Source: Corynebacterium minutissimum (GTDB lineage Bacteria > Actinomycetota > Actinomycetes > Mycobacteriales > Mycobacteriaceae). Taken from it: a stretch of DNA of 64,000 nt. Shown in pieces: positions 23,177-33,673 of this stretch. A program made the translations under genes and the position numbers. Position 1 is the first letter of the stretch. Each line of letters starts with the position of its first letter. The notes under the pieces are model-generated. The model ran no database searches and was not told where the DNA came from. It saw nothing but the letters and a program-made list of their open reading frames with translations. The stretch is from NCBI RefSeq assembly GCF_000805675.1, contig NZ_JSEF01000016.1, positions 62,001 to 126,000 of the forward strand, given 5' to 3'.

Positions 23177-23893
23177 CTACTGTTCCATGATTCCCAACGC
23201 GCCAACGCTTCGTTCAAGGTGCCATTGCAGGTGGGCGCGGGTCAGGCGGTGGGCTTCCTGCGCCTGGGCGTGGGTGGGCTGGCTGGGGTGGCCGTGGGCG
23301 ATGAGCCACATGTGGTGCAGGGTTTCCGGGTCCACCTCGGCGGCTCCCGGCGGGCGGCATTGGTGGCAGGCAGCCCCGCCTACGGCTGGGTGGAAGGCGT
23401 GGTGGGGGCCTGGCCTTTGGCACTGCGCGCAATCGAACAAGCTGGGCGCCCAGCCGGCGTGGGACATGGCTTTGAGGAGGAAGGCGTCGAGAAGCACGAG
23501 CGGATCGCCATGCTGGAGTTGGTTGAGGACGTCGACGCATGCCTCGTAGAGGTAGGGGTCCCCGGGGGCGTCGGCGGCCGCGAGGCGCTCGGCGGATTCG
23601 AGGGCGGCGCAGGCGGCGGTGTAGCGGTCGTAGTCCTCGATGATGCGCGCTCCGAAATAGTCCACCGTGTCTGCCTGCGCGATGGTGTGAAGGTTGCGAC
23701 CTGGGTAAAGCTGCACGTCGAGGTTGACGAAGAGCTGCAGGCGCGAGCCGAAGCGAGACTTCGCGCGGCGCACACCTTTGGCCACGCCGCGCACGAGGCC
23801 GTGATTGCGTGTCAGCAGCACGATGATGCGGTCCGCTTCCCCGAAATCATAGGTGCGGATGACGAGGGCGCGGTCGCGGAAATTCTCGCGCAT
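23177..23893 (-). CDS. recO: DNA repair protein RecO
   Basis: 238 residues. It has an OB-fold N-terminus (RDRALVIRTYDFGEADRIIVLLTRNHGLVRGVAKGVRR), a helical middle and a C-terminal zinc cluster (CAQCQ and CHQC). It loads RecA on SSB-coated DNA in RecFOR repair. Its start directly abuts the era stop, so era-recO-uppS form a transcript. Confidence 0.92.
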   Translation of the reverse strand: MRENFRDRALVIRTYDFGEADRIIVLLTRNHGLVRGVAKGVRRAKSRFGSRLQLFVNLDVQLYPGRNLHTIAQADTVDYFGARIIEDYDRYTAACAALESAERLAAADAPGDPYLYEACVDVLNQLQHGDPLVLLDAFLLKAMSHAGWAPSLFDCAQCQRPGPHHAFHPAVGGAACHQCRPPGAAEVDPETLHHMWLIAHGHPSQPTHAQAQEAHRLTRAHLQWHLERSVGALGIMEQ

Positions 23894-24904
23894 CTAGAAG
23901 CCCAGGCGGCCCAGCGCCTTCGGGTCCGACTGCCAGTTCTTCAGCACTTTAATGCGCAGGTCAAGGTAGACGTTCTGGCCGAGGAGCTGGATGATTTCCT
24001 TGCGGGCAGTGCCAACGATGCGGCGGAAGCGGCGGCCGTCTTTGCCTTCGATGATGCGCTTTTGGCCGGGGCGCTCGAGGTAGAGCACGGCGTGGACGTT
24101 GAGGACGTCGGGGCGCTCCTGGTCAGGCAGCATCTCATCGACTTCCACGGCCACGGAATGCGGGAGCTCGTGCTTCAGGCCAGCCAGGGCGGCCTCGCGG
24201 ATGAGCTCAGCGATGCGCTCGGCCTGGTCCTCGTCGGTGACGTGGTCATCCGGGTAAAACTTCGGGCCTTCCGGCAGGTGGTCGACGATAACCTGTGTCA
24301 ATTCCTCCAGCTGGACGCGCTCGGTAGCGGAGACGGGGATGACGACGGCGTCAGGGTTGTCCTCGCTGAGCAGTGCATGTAGTGCAAGCAGCTGCGCGCC
24401 GACTTGGTCTTTGGAGGCTTTGTCCAGCTTGGTCACAATGCCGATGATGGGGGTCTTCGGCGCGACCTTGCGCACGTTCTCTAGAATCCAGCGGTCACCG
24501 GGGCCAATCTTTTCATCCGCGGGAATGGTCAAGCCGATGACGTCGACGTCCGCGTAGGTGTCTTTGACCACTTCGTTGAGGCGCTCACCCAGCAAGGTGC
24601 GCGGGCGGTGCAGACCAGGCGTATCGACGACAACAATCTGCGCATCTTCGCGGTGCACGAGTCCGCGGATGGGGTGGCGGGTGGTTTCGGGCTGGTCGGC
24701 GGTAATAGCGATCTTCTCGCCCACCAGCGCGTTGGTGAGCGTGGACTTGCCGGTGTTGGGGCGGCCCACGAAGGACACAAAGCCAGAGCGGAAGCCCTCT
24801 GGCGTGTTGGTGTACTGCGAATAGTCCGCGGCGGTGGCCTCGCCTTCTTCAGGCAGGTCCGCGAAGGCGGCGTCGAAATCGGTGCTCATATTGTTTTTCA
24901 TCAT
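23894..24904 (-). CDS. era: GTPase Era
   Basis: 336 residues. It assists 16S rRNA processing and 30S assembly. Motifs: G1 GRPNTGKST, G3 DTPGLHRPR, G4 TKLD, followed by a C-terminal KH domain (KRIIEGKDGRRFRRIVGTARKEI, with the RNA-binding GxxG-like loop). The N-terminal 35 residues before the GTPase domain are acidic and variable; ATG 24904, 24901 or 24889 could be the start. First gene of era-recO-uppS. Confidence 0.94.
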   Translation of the reverse strand: MMKNNMSTDFDAAFADLPEEGEATAADYSQYTNTPEGFRSGFVSFVGRPNTGKSTLTNALVGEKIAITADQPETTRHPIRGLVHREDAQIVVVDTPGLHRPRTLLGERLNEVVKDTYADVDVIGLTIPADEKIGPGDRWILENVRKVAPKTPIIGIVTKLDKASKDQVGAQLLALHALLSEDNPDAVVIPVSATERVQLEELTQVIVDHLPEGPKFYPDDHVTDEDQAERIAELIREAALAGLKHELPHSVAVEVDEMLPDQERPDVLNVHAVLYLERPGQKRIIEGKDGRRFRRIVGTARKEIIQLLGQNVYLDLRIKVLKNWQSDPKALGRLGF

Positions 24905-24950
24905 AGCTCACGATTTCTGAATTCCCGCTCCCGCTGCGTGCAAGACAGAA

Positions 24951-25003
24951 GGTCCTTTTCGTTTGGTCCTCCTACTCTGGTCCCTCCTCTGTACAAAGGG
25001 ACC
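24951..25003. repeat. 14-bp-phased half-site array, type GGTCCn (cluster B, array 3)
   Basis: GGTCC half-sites start at 24951, 24965 and 24979 (14 bp apart), with the inverted partner GGGACC at 24998-25003, 21 bp from the last, as in cluster A. Only one core is present. Together with 25095-25216 and 25334-25482 it fills the 675-bp gene-free gap between era and pdxY. Confidence 0.72.
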
Positions 25004-25094
25004 ACCTGCTAATGGGCGGCGAATGCCGGCCGAACCTGCCCATGGACAGGGCTGGCGGGCGTGTGGCTGGGGGCTGGCGGGTGTGCCTGCACTT

Positions 25095-25216
25095 GGTTCT
25101 AGTCAGAGGGCATTAGTCATATGGTTTGTTTGCCCCCAAACGAACCATCCAGCCGCCCACAAAAGGTTTGTTTGCCCCCAAAGAAACCCTCTGACCTGAA
25201 CCATCTGAGTAGAACC
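25095..25216. repeat. 14-bp-phased inverted half-site array, type GGTTTn (cluster B, array 2)
   Basis: Left half-sites start at 25095, 25109 and 25123. The right sites (AACC) are at 25143, 25185, 25199 and 25213, and the second left site is at 25165. The spacings 14, 20, 42 and 14 are identical to cluster A array 2. AGTCAGAGGGCATTAGTCAT (25101-25120) matches the reverse complement of 18018-18037 at 19 of 20 bases, so this is an inverted copy of the array at 17.9 kb. Confidence 0.8.
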
Positions 25217-25333
25217 ATGTGGCTGGAAGCAATGTCGCAGTCTTGAGGCGAGAAAGCCACGTCCGGGTAGGGCGGGAGTTGACTGCAAGAAGGGATCAGC
25301 CGGATGGCGCCTACCACAAGACCTCCGCTAGAA

Positions 25334-25482
25334 GGCATCCGGTGAAAGGCATCTTCCACAAGGCGTCGGTCAAAAGGCATTTCTGGTAGTGAAAACGCCA
25401 TCTAAGCGCAGCAAAAGGCGTTTTCAGGAGTGAAAACGCCTTTTGACTGATGCCTTCTGCGAAATGCCGTTTGCGGGACACC
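25334..25482. repeat. 14-bp-phased inverted half-site array, type GGCATC (cluster B, array 1)
   Basis: Left half-sites start at 25334, 25348, 25362 and 25376. The right site CGCC is at 25396; the second left site is at 25417 (41 bp on) and the second right site at 25437 (41 bp on), then right sites at 25451, 25465 and 25479. The second core is a strong hairpin, GGCGTTTTCA with TGAAAACGCC, followed by TTTTG. It is the array with the most half-sites in the window. 25483-25579 shows nothing further. Confidence 0.8.
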
Positions 25483-25579
25483 TTTGGCAGGGCCCAAGGC
25501 TCAAAATGAGGTACAAGTCAAGGCCAAGGCAAATACGCGAGACCGCGAAGGCGCGCGGTCGGCGGTTGCGGATTGGAGG

Positions 25580-26428
25580 CTAGAGCTCCTCGACGTGGAA
25601 CTGCAGGCGCGGGTTAGCAAAGACGTCCTGGGACTCAATGAGCTGTAGCTCACGGGCGTCGGCCTCGTAGGTGGTGTGCAGCAAATCGTAGACCGAGGAG
25701 GCGGTGCGCTTCAGCGCTTCCTTCGCGTCGTGGGTTTCCACGTAGTGGCCAGTAAACAGCGCCGCGGTGACATCGCCCGAGCCATTGCGCTTGAACGGCA
25801 GCTTCGGAGTGGCCACGAGGTAAGCGCGCTCGCCATCCACGGCGAGCATCTCAATCTCGTCCTCGTCGGTTTCAGGGCGCTGCACCGAGGTGACCAGCAC
25901 GGTCTTCGGACCGATGTCCTGGGCCTTCTTCACCGCGCCGAGGGTTTCCTCGAGGGTGTTGACGGAAGAGTCAGTAAGGTAGCCCAGCTCAAACTGGTTC
26001 GGGGTGATGATATCGGCGACCGGTACTACCTTGTCGCGCAGCAGCGGCGGGATGTCATCAGAGACGAAGCAGCCGGATTTGGCATTACCCATGACTGGGT
26101 CGCAGGCGTAGAGGGCCTTCGGGTTCACAGCCTTGATGCGATTGACGGTCTCCACGATGGCACCGGCGATGTCCGGTCCGCCCTGGTAGCCAGAGAGGAT
26201 TGCGTCGATGTGTGGGAAGGCACCGCGCTTTTCAATACCGTCCACGATGGCGGTGACATCACTGGCCGGAATCATCGGCCCGCCCCAATCGCCGTAGCCG
26301 GTGTGGTTGGAGAAGTTCACCGTGTGAATAGGCCACACTTCGTGGCCAGCACGCTGAAGCGGGAAGACGGCAGCGGAGTTGCCAACGTGACCGTAGGCAA
26401 CATGGGACTGGATGGAGAGGATGTTCAT
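25580..26428 (-). CDS. pdxY: pyridoxal kinase
   Basis: 282 residues, ribokinase fold. It phosphorylates pyridoxal (vitamin B6 salvage). Landmarks: SIQSHVAYGHVGNSAAVFPL at the N-terminus (substrate loop), HTVNFSNHTGYGDWGG, YACDPVMGN, ITPNQFELGYL, and KRNGSGDVTAALF with the catalytic GxGD Asp. ATG 26428 with GGAGG upstream. The gene is the last of a leftward series and lies beside repeat cluster B. Confidence 0.9.
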   Translation of the reverse strand: MNILSIQSHVAYGHVGNSAAVFPLQRAGHEVWPIHTVNFSNHTGYGDWGGPMIPASDVTAIVDGIEKRGAFPHIDAILSGYQGGPDIAGAIVETVNRIKAVNPKALYACDPVMGNAKSGCFVSDDIPPLLRDKVVPVADIITPNQFELGYLTDSSVNTLEETLGAVKKAQDIGPKTVLVTSVQRPETDEDEIEMLAVDGERAYLVATPKLPFKRNGSGDVTAALFTGHYVETHDAKEALKRTASSVYDLLHTTYEADARELQLIESQDVFANPRLQFHVEEL

Positions 26429-26478
26429 AACCCTCCATTGTGCTACGCCCCTGAAAGCACCTCAACGTTGGGCCGGGT

Positions 26479-27050
26479 TTAGATTCCGCCGCCGGGAACT
26501 TCCTTGTCCAGCTCGGCGCGCTCAGCAGCATCCGGGAAGGCCTTGGGGCCAGAAGGCTTGGGCTGGTAAGAAACACCACGGGAGTCGAGGTCCTCGTACC
26601 AGTCAGCCAGCAGCTCGTTCTGCAGGCCGAACATTTCCTTTTCCTCCGCTGCGGTGGTGTGGTCATAGCCCAGCAGGTGCAGGCAGCCGTGGACGGTGAG
26701 CAGAGCCAATTCGTGGCCCAGGGAATGGCCGGCGGCGTTGGCCTGACGTTGGGCGAACTCGGGGCAGAGCACGATATCGCCCAACATGGCGGGGCCAGCC
26801 TCAGGCGCGTCAGGCCGCCCGCCGGTTGCGCCCGGGGTGAGCTCGTCCATGGGGAAGCTCATCACGTCGGTCGGGCCTTCCAGGTCCATCCAGCGCACGT
26901 GCAGGTCCGCAATGGTCTGCAGGTCCACGGCCGTAATGGTGCACTCAGCATCCGGGTTCACGTCAAGACGGCCGAGGGCATAGGAGCAGACGTCGATGAG
27001 CATCTCCTCGTTGACACCGTCAAAGCCGGACTCATTGATGAATTCAATGC

Positions 27051-27054
<4 letters not shown>
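26479..27054 (-). CDS. ybeY: endoribonuclease YbeY
   Basis: 191 residues. It is a metal-dependent RNase for 16S rRNA maturation and ribosome quality control. The zinc motif H-x3-H-x5-H is intact ([11 protein letters not shown]), preceded by [11 protein letters not shown] and TDVMSFP. The C-terminal 35 residues extend past the core. Its ATG overlaps the phoH stop (ATGA), so the two are translationally coupled. Confidence 0.93.
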
Positions 27055-28016
<962 letters not shown>

Positions 28017-28026
28017 GCCCAAAAGG

Positions 28027-28767
28027 CTACCAGCGCGAGGTCAGCGTGCCGATGCTAGCCAGCGCCACCATGCTTGCCGACGCCGTTCTCAACACCTCCG
28101 GCCCCAGTTTGATCGCCGTCGCACCGGCTGCGGTGAGCTGGGCGAGTTCCTCCTCGCCGATTCCTCCCTCGGGACCCACGAGCAGGTAGATCGTGTCGGT
28201 GGTGTCAAGGTCATCCAGGTCTTTGAGGCGTAGCGTGGCGTCCTCGTGGAGGACCAAGGCGCGTGCACCGGAAATCTCCTGGCACAGCTGGCGGGTAGTA
28301 AGCGGGCCGCGCACGGCCGGGATTCGGGTACGGCGCGATTGCTTCGCCGCCGCCACGGCCGCCGATTCCCACTTGCTCAGAGCCTTCGGTGCCTTCTTCG
28401 CATCCCACTTGGACACGCAGCGATCGGCCTGCCACGCGATGATCTCATCCGCGCCGGCCTGCGTAGCCAGGTCAACGGCGAGTTCGGCGCGCTCCGACTT
28501 GGGGATGGCCTGAACCACGATGACGCGTAGGGAAGGTTCGGGGGAGGTCGTGATGTCGTCGACAAGCGCGGCGAGGGTGTCCTTGCCCTGCACGTCGGTG
28601 ATGGTGGCGGTGATGCGGAGCCCGGAGCCGTCGATAAGCACGAGGCTCTCCCCTGGTCCCATGCGCTTGACGGTGACCGCATGGCGGCCTTCCGCGCCAT
28701 CGAGGCCCACGGGCTGGCCGACCTCCGCGAGGGAGAGGTCCGGATGCAGGAAGACAGGCAAAGACAT
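28027..28767 (-). CDS. rsmE: 16S rRNA (uracil1498-N3)-methyltransferase
   Basis: 246 residues. An N-terminal PUA-like domain (LPVFLHPDLSL, AEGRHAVTVKRMGPGE) is followed by a SPOUT methyltransferase domain with the knot motifs LLVGPEGGIGEEEL and IKLGPEVLRTASASMVALA. Its start overlaps the dnaJ2 stop by one base. Confidence 0.93.
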   Translation of the reverse strand: MSLPVFLHPDLSLAEVGQPVGLDGAEGRHAVTVKRMGPGESLVLIDGSGLRITATITDVQGKDTLAALVDDITTSPEPSLRVIVVQAIPKSERAELAVDLATQAGADEIIAWQADRCVSKWDAKKAPKALSKWESAAVAAAKQSRRTRIPAVRGPLTTRQLCQEISGARALVLHEDATLRLKDLDDLDTTDTIYLLVGPEGGIGEEELAQLTAAGATAIKLGPEVLRTASASMVALASIGTLTSRW

Positions 28768-29912
28768 TAGCGACGGAACTTATCGCGGAAGCGGCTAAAG
28801 AGGGACTCGCCCTGATTGTCCCCGGCGTGGTGGACCTCGGTGCCGCTGTGGCCAGCGGCGCGGACCTTCTCGAGGGCCTCGCGGGTCTTCTTGTCCAGGT
28901 CGGTCGGGATAACGACGTCCACGTGGGCGTGAAGGTTGCCGAAACCATCCGTACGCAGGCGCGGCATGCCCTTGCCTTGAAGGGTGATGGATTCGCCCGG
29001 CTGGGTACCCGGCGCGATGTCGAGGGTGAGCTCTTCGCCGTCGAGTTGCTCGACGGTGCAGGATGCACCGAGGGCTGCATCCACCATGGGAACACGAACG
29101 GTCAGGTGCAGGTCATCGGCATTGCGCTCGAAGACCGGGTGCGGTTCGGTGTGGACCTCGACGTAGAGGTCGCCGGCGGGGCCGCCGCCATGGCCGACCT
29201 CGCCCTGGGACGCCATGCGGATCCGCATGCCATCGCCGATACCCGCCGGGATAGTCACGGTGATATCGCGGCGCTTGCGCACGCGGCCATCGCCGCCACA
29301 GTGGCCGCAGGGATCGGTGACGACCTCACCAAAGCCGTAGCACTTCGGACAATCGCGGGTAGTCATCATATTGCCCAGCATGCTGCGCTGGACCTCCTGG
29401 ACCTGGCCCATGCCGCCACAGTGGTCACAGGTGACCGGCTTCGCCTTGGACTCGGAACCGGTTCCCTCACAACGGTCACAGAGCACGGCGGTATCAACCT
29501 TAACCTGCTGCTTGACGCCGCTGTAGGCCTCTTCGAGGGTAATCGTGGTGCGCAGCAGGGCGTCATCGCCCGGCTGGACGCGGGAACGCGGACCGCGGGA
29601 GGCCGCCCCGCCGCCGAAGAACTCGGCAAAGAGGTCGCCCAAACCGCCTCCACCAAAGCCGCCGAATCCACCGCCGCCCTGTGCGGCACGGTCCTCCATG
29701 GGGTCTCCGCCCATGTCGACTACCTGGCGCTTCTGCGGATCCAGAAGAACCTCTTGGGCAAGGGAGGCCTCGCGGAACTTCTCCGCGGCCTCGTCATCAC
29801 CCGGGTTCACGTCTGGGTGGTACTTGCGCGCCAGCTTGCGGTAGGCCTTCTTAATCTCGGCGTCGGACGCCGACTTTTCTACACCAAGAATGCCGTAGTA
29901 GTCACGAGCCAC
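28767..29912 (-). CDS. dnaJ2: chaperone DnaJ (second copy, DnaJ2)
   Basis: 381 residues, type I J-protein. The J domain has the KYHPDVN (HPD) motif. A Gly/Phe region follows ([16 protein letters not shown]), then four zinc repeats ([32 protein letters not shown]), then two substrate-binding beta domains. It stimulates DnaK and holds unfolded proteins. Pairing with hrcA upstream is the standard arrangement for the second actinobacterial dnaJ. The start is GTG 29912. Confidence 0.94.
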   Translation of the reverse strand: MARDYYGILGVEKSASDAEIKKAYRKLARKYHPDVNPGDDEAAEKFREASLAQEVLLDPQKRQVVDMGGDPMEDRAAQGGGGFGGFGGGGLGDLFAEFFGGGAASRGPRSRVQPGDDALLRTTITLEEAYSGVKQQVKVDTAVLCDRCEGTGSESKAKPVTCDHCGGMGQVQEVQRSMLGNMMTTRDCPKCYGFGEVVTDPCGHCGGDGRVRKRRDITVTIPAGIGDGMRIRMASQGEVGHGGGPAGDLYVEVHTEPHPVFERNADDLHLTVRVPMVDAALGASCTVEQLDGEELTLDIAPGTQPGESITLQGKGMPRLRTDGFGNLHAHVDVVIPTDLDKKTREALEKVRAAGHSGTEVHHAGDNQGESLFSRFRDKFRR

Positions 29913-29966
29913 GTACTGTCATCCTTCTATATCTCGTTGATGCTAAATCTAATCCGACGGGCCAGC

Positions 29967-31001
29967 TTACTCGCCCGCCAAAATTTCACTCACATAGCGT
30001 GCAACGGCAGAGACCTTGGAGATTGTTCCCGAATAATCCATATACGTCGGCCCCACCACGCCGAGCCCGCCAAGTGCTGCAGCCTCCGAGCCAGTGCCGA
30101 AGCCATAACGCGTGGCCACCACTGAGGTTTGGCGCAGCTCATCAGCTTCGTTTTCCTCACCGATCGACACCGAGACATCACCTAGGTCTGGCACACGCGC
30201 CAGCAATTTCAGCACGACGACCTGCTCCTCGAGGGCCTCGATGATGGAGGGCAAGCCGTCCGGGAGCACGACGCGCGTGAGGTTCGACGTGCCGGCCAAA
30301 ATGAGGCGGTCAGAGGGTTGCTCGACGAGGGTCTCAATGAGCGTCGTGGCGGCTTTGAGGACGTGGGGGCGGATGTCGGCCGGGGATTCGTCGACAAGCG
30401 CGGCGAGCTCCACCGAGGCTTCCGTGAGAGTCTTTCCCTCCAGGGTGGTGTTGAGCATGTCGCGCAGGCGGTGGGTCTGCTCGGGGTCGATCACGTCATC
30501 GAGCTCCACATTGCGCTGATCGACGCGCCCATTATCCGTAATGAGCACCAACAGCAGGCGCACCGGTGACAGCGCGACAACCTCGCAGTGTTTGACGCGG
30601 GAGACCTTGAGGTTCGGCATTTGCACGACGGCTGCCTGTTTGGTGACCTGCGCCAACAGCTGGACCGAGCGGCGCAGCACGTCCTCCAAATCCACTCCGC
30701 CTTCGAGGAAGGTGAGCATGGCGCGTCGCTCGGCCTTGGAGAGCGGTTTGACGTCGTGGAGCGTATCGACGAACTGGCGGTAGCCCTTCTGCGTGGGCAC
30801 GCGCCCGGAGCTGGCGTGTTCCTGGGCGATGAGCCCCTCGGCCTCGAGCACGGCCATGTCATTGCGAATCGTCGCCGAGGACACGCCCAGCTGGTAGCGC
30901 TCGAGCAGGGCCTTGGAGCCGACGGGCGATTGCGAGGCGATATAGTCCGCGACGATGGCGCGCAGGACCTCTTGGCGGCGGGCATCGGTGGAGCTAGACA
31001 T
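29967..31001 (-). CDS. hrcA: heat-inducible transcription repressor HrcA
   Basis: 344 residues from ATG 31001; a 22-residue N-terminal extension to 31067 would run into hemW and is unlikely. The N-terminal winged helix reads [42 protein letters not shown] and [15 protein letters not shown], followed by the GAF-like HrcA domain. HrcA represses groE-type genes at CIRCE elements; I see no CIRCE here. It lies between hemW (10-bp gap) and dnaJ2. Confidence 0.93.
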   Translation of the reverse strand: MSSSTDARRQEVLRAIVADYIASQSPVGSKALLERYQLGVSSATIRNDMAVLEAEGLIAQEHASSGRVPTQKGYRQFVDTLHDVKPLSKAERRAMLTFLEGGVDLEDVLRRSVQLLAQVTKQAAVVQMPNLKVSRVKHCEVVALSPVRLLLVLITDNGRVDQRNVELDDVIDPEQTHRLRDMLNTTLEGKTLTEASVELAALVDESPADIRPHVLKAATTLIETLVEQPSDRLILAGTSNLTRVVLPDGLPSIIEALEEQVVVLKLLARVPDLGDVSVSIGEENEADELRQTSVVATRYGFGTGSEAAALGGLGVVGPTYMDYSGTISKVSAVARYVSEILAGE

Positions 31002-31011
31002 GTCTTTAAGG

Positions 31012-32157
31012 CTATCCGTTCTGGCGGGCGGTGTCTTCAGCGACAAGGAGGTCGGTGATGATGCCATCTGCGAGAAGGCGGCCCGCCTTGGTCACGCGGA
31101 GGTGGTCGCCAGCGCGCTCGAGCAGGCCACGGTCAATAAACCGCGCGGCGACGGGCTCTGCCGCCGGCGCAAGCCAGGCGGCCGGGATGCCCTCACGCAA
31201 GCGCAGCCCCAGCATGATGCGCTCGGTGTGGCGGTCAGCCTCCGTGAGCTGCTCGCGCTCCTTGACGGGTAACTGCCCCGCTTCAACCGCCTTGATGTAG
31301 GTCCGCGGATTCTTCACGTTGAAAAAGCGCTCGTCGCCTAAGTGCGAATGCGCGCCCGGACCCGCGCCCCACCAATTGCCGTCGACCCAGTAGATGCGGT
31401 TGTGCTGGCACTCTCCGCCCGGCTTGGCCCAGTTGGAGACCTCGTACCACTCGAACCCCTCGGCTTCAAGGGCGGAAGAAATCATCTCGTAGCGCCGAGC
31501 CAGCACATCCTCATCCGGTGCGGGCAGCAGTCCCTTGGACACCTTGCGGGCCATGCGCGTGCCGTCTTCCACGATGAGCGAATACGCACTGATGTGGTCC
31601 ACCCCGGTGTCGAGAGCGCGCTCGAGAGTCAAGGCAACATCGGCGTCCTCTTCTGTCGGCGTGCCATAAATCATGTCCAGGTTGACGTGCTCAAAGCCTG
31701 CAGCGATTGCTTCGCGCGCGGCATCGAAGGCACGACCCGGAGTGTGGGCCCGCTCCAGTACCGCAAGCACGCCCGGCGAAGCGGACTGCATGCCGAGCGA
31801 GAGGCGGGTAAAGCCGGCGTCGAGAAGCCCGGCGAAATACTCCGGCGACGTGGACTCCGGGTTGGATTCCGTGGTGACCTCCGCACCCGGGGCAAGGCCA
31901 AAGGTATCGCGCACCCGATTCAACACTCGGCCCAGGCCCTCGGCGCCCAGCAGGCTCGGCGTGCCGCCACCAATAAAAACGGTCTCCGCTTCGCGGCCCA
32001 CCTGAGCCGCCGCCATCTCCAGCTCTTTCTCTAAAGCTGCGAGATAATCACTGGTCAGATCCCCTCCCAGCTCACCCGGGGTATAGGTGTTGAAGTCGCA
32101 GTAGCCACAGCGCGAGGCACAAAAGGGCACGTGAATGTAAAGACCAAAGGGATCCAT
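31012..32157 (-). CDS. hemW: radical SAM protein HemW (coproporphyrinogen oxidase-like)
   Basis: 381 residues from ATG 32157. The radical SAM cluster CxxxCxxC is CASRCGYC near residue 15, followed by [16 protein letters not shown] and [15 protein letters not shown], and a HemN C-terminal domain. HemW is considered a heme chaperone rather than an oxygen-independent coproporphyrinogen oxidase, and the short N-terminus before the cluster fits HemW. First gene of the leftward heat-shock run. Confidence 0.9.
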   Translation of the reverse strand: MDPFGLYIHVPFCASRCGYCDFNTYTPGELGGDLTSDYLAALEKELEMAAAQVGREAETVFIGGGTPSLLGAEGLGRVLNRVRDTFGLAPGAEVTTESNPESTSPEYFAGLLDAGFTRLSLGMQSASPGVLAVLERAHTPGRAFDAAREAIAAGFEHVNLDMIYGTPTEEDADVALTLERALDTGVDHISAYSLIVEDGTRMARKVSKGLLPAPDEDVLARRYEMISSALEAEGFEWYEVSNWAKPGGECQHNRIYWVDGNWWGAGPGAHSHLGDERFFNVKNPRTYIKAVEAGQLPVKEREQLTEADRHTERIMLGLRLREGIPAAWLAPAAEPVAARFIDRGLLERAGDHLRVTKAGRLLADGIITDLLVAEDTARQNG

Positions 32158-32299
32158 GGGGAACAAAATAACCGACTGAACCGTTGAAGCGGTAGTCTAT
32201 AGTGCAGATTTGATTCCCCGATATTTGAAGAAAGGCCCCCTTTTCGTGGAACCTCCGAGTCGATGTCCCCGCTGCCAACCCAAGGCGGTGGGGTAAGCC

Positions 32300-33673
32300 G
32301 TGTTATCTGCCATCTTGATGATTGTGGCGGGTTTCGCCGTCATCGCTCTCATTATCGTGGCCAACGCGTACTTCGTGGCGCAGGAATTCGCCTTCATGTC
32401 GGTGGACCGCACGCAGCTGCGCCAGCGCGCTGCAACCGGGGATAAATCGGCTGAGCGCGCACTCAAAATTACGCAGAAGACCTCCTTCATGCTCTCCGGC
32501 GCACAGCTGGGCATCACGATTACGGGCCTGCTCATTGGTTATGTGGCCGAGCCCCTCGTGGGCGAAGGCCTGGGCCAGCTGCTCGGCGGCGTGGGCGTGC
32601 CGGTCGGCGTGTCCGTCGCCGTGGGTACGGTCACCGCGCTGGCGGTGTCGACGGTTCTCACGATGCTCTTCGCCGAGCTCTTCCCCAAGAACTACACCAT
32701 CGCCGCCCCCATGAAGTCAGCACTGTGGCTGTCCGCTTCCACCATGTGGTACCTGCGGATCTTCGGCTGGCTGGTCCACTTCTTCGAGTACTCCTCCAAC
32801 GCGCTGCTCAAGGTCTTTGGCATCGAGCCGGTGGAGGACGTCGATTCTTCCGCCACGACCGATGACTTGGAGTCCATCGTGGATGCTTCCCACGAGGCGG
32901 GTGACTTGGATGAGGACACCTACCTGGTCCTCGACCGCCTCCTCGACTTTCCCGAGCATGACGTCGGGCACGCCATGATTCCGCGCTCGCGCGTGGATGT
33001 CATTGAACCGGACACCACCATCGGTGAGGTCCGCGAGATGATGTCGGAGAACCACACGCGCTACCCCATCATCGATGATGAGCACAATCCCATCGGTGTG
33101 GTGCACCTCTACGATGTGCTGGGCACTGAGCTGCCTCCGGCCACCCCGGCTCGAGAAATCATGAAGGAACCCGTGGTGGTGCCGGAGCTCATGCCGCTTC
33201 CCGACGTCGTCACAGAGCTTCGCGACGCCGACGAGAAACTCGCCTGCGTCATCGACGAATACGGCGGCTTCGTGGGCATCGTGACTATGGAGGACCTAGC
33301 CGAGGAAATTCTTGGCGATGTCACCGACGAGCACGACCTCGAAGAGACCGAAGAAATCACCGAGCAGGACGAGACGCACTGGATCGTCGACGGTGATACG
33401 CCTATCGACGAAGTCGAGCGCGCCATCGGCCACGACCTGCCCGAGGGCGATTTCGAAACCGTCGCGGGTCTGCTCATCGCGCATTCCGGCATGCTGCCGG
33501 AAGAAGGCGAAGAACTCTCCATCGAGCTGGAGGCTGAGCCTGAAGACTGGGTCGACGGCGACGAGGCTCCGACCCGCACGCTCAACGTGCGCGTCGAGGA
33601 AATCGACCGCCACGTGCCCTCCGTCCTGGCGCTCGAGCTGGTCGAGGAATTTCCGGAAGGAGAAGATGACTAA
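32300..33673 (+). CDS. CNNM/CorC-family membrane protein (first of a pair)
   Basis: 457 residues from GTG 32300. A DUF21/CNNM transmembrane domain (about 1-185; ANAYFVAQEFAFMSVDRTQLRQRA, AQLGITITGLLIGYVAEP, FAELFPKN) is followed by two CBS domains (MIPRSRVDVIEPDTTIGEVREMM; VIDEYGGFVGIVTMEDLAEEILG) and a CorC/HlyC transporter-associated domain (THWIVDGDTPIDEVERAIGHDLP). Members handle Mg2+ or Co2+ efflux, or membrane stability. Its stop overlaps the start of the second member (TAATG). Confidence 0.9.
   Translation: MLSAILMIVAGFAVIALIIVANAYFVAQEFAFMSVDRTQLRQRAATGDKSAERALKITQKTSFMLSGAQLGITITGLLIGYVAEPLVGEGLGQLLGGVGVPVGVSVAVGTVTALAVSTVLTMLFAELFPKNYTIAAPMKSALWLSASTMWYLRIFGWLVHFFEYSSNALLKVFGIEPVEDVDSSATTDDLESIVDASHEAGDLDEDTYLVLDRLLDFPEHDVGHAMIPRSRVDVIEPDTTIGEVREMMSENHTRYPIIDDEHNPIGVVHLYDVLGTELPPATPAREIMKEPVVVPELMPLPDVVTELRDADEKLACVIDEYGGFVGIVTMEDLAEEILGDVTDEHDLEETEEITEQDETHWIVDGDTPIDEVERAIGHDLPEGDFETVAGLLIAHSGMLPEEGEELSIELEAEPEDWVDGDEAPTRTLNVRVEEIDRHVPSVLALELVEEFPEGEDD

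Noticed and set aside
22973..24382. Long plus-strand frame opposite uppS, recO and era
   Set aside because: It crosses three well-identified genes on the other strand and has no recognisable domain.
25415..25444. GGCGTTTTCA/TGAAAACGCC hairpins as ordinary terminators only
   Set aside because: They have T tracts and may terminate, but they are the cores of larger phased arrays that terminator function does not explain.
28827..30125. Long plus-strand frame of 432 codons opposite dnaJ2
   Set aside because: It is an antisense shadow of dnaJ2, which has unmistakable J-domain and zinc motifs; high GC opens such frames.
31002..31067. N-terminal extension of HrcA and a CIRCE operator before hrcA
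   Set aside because: The extension overlaps hemW and is not HrcA-like; no TTAGCACTC-type inverted repeat is seen in this gap.
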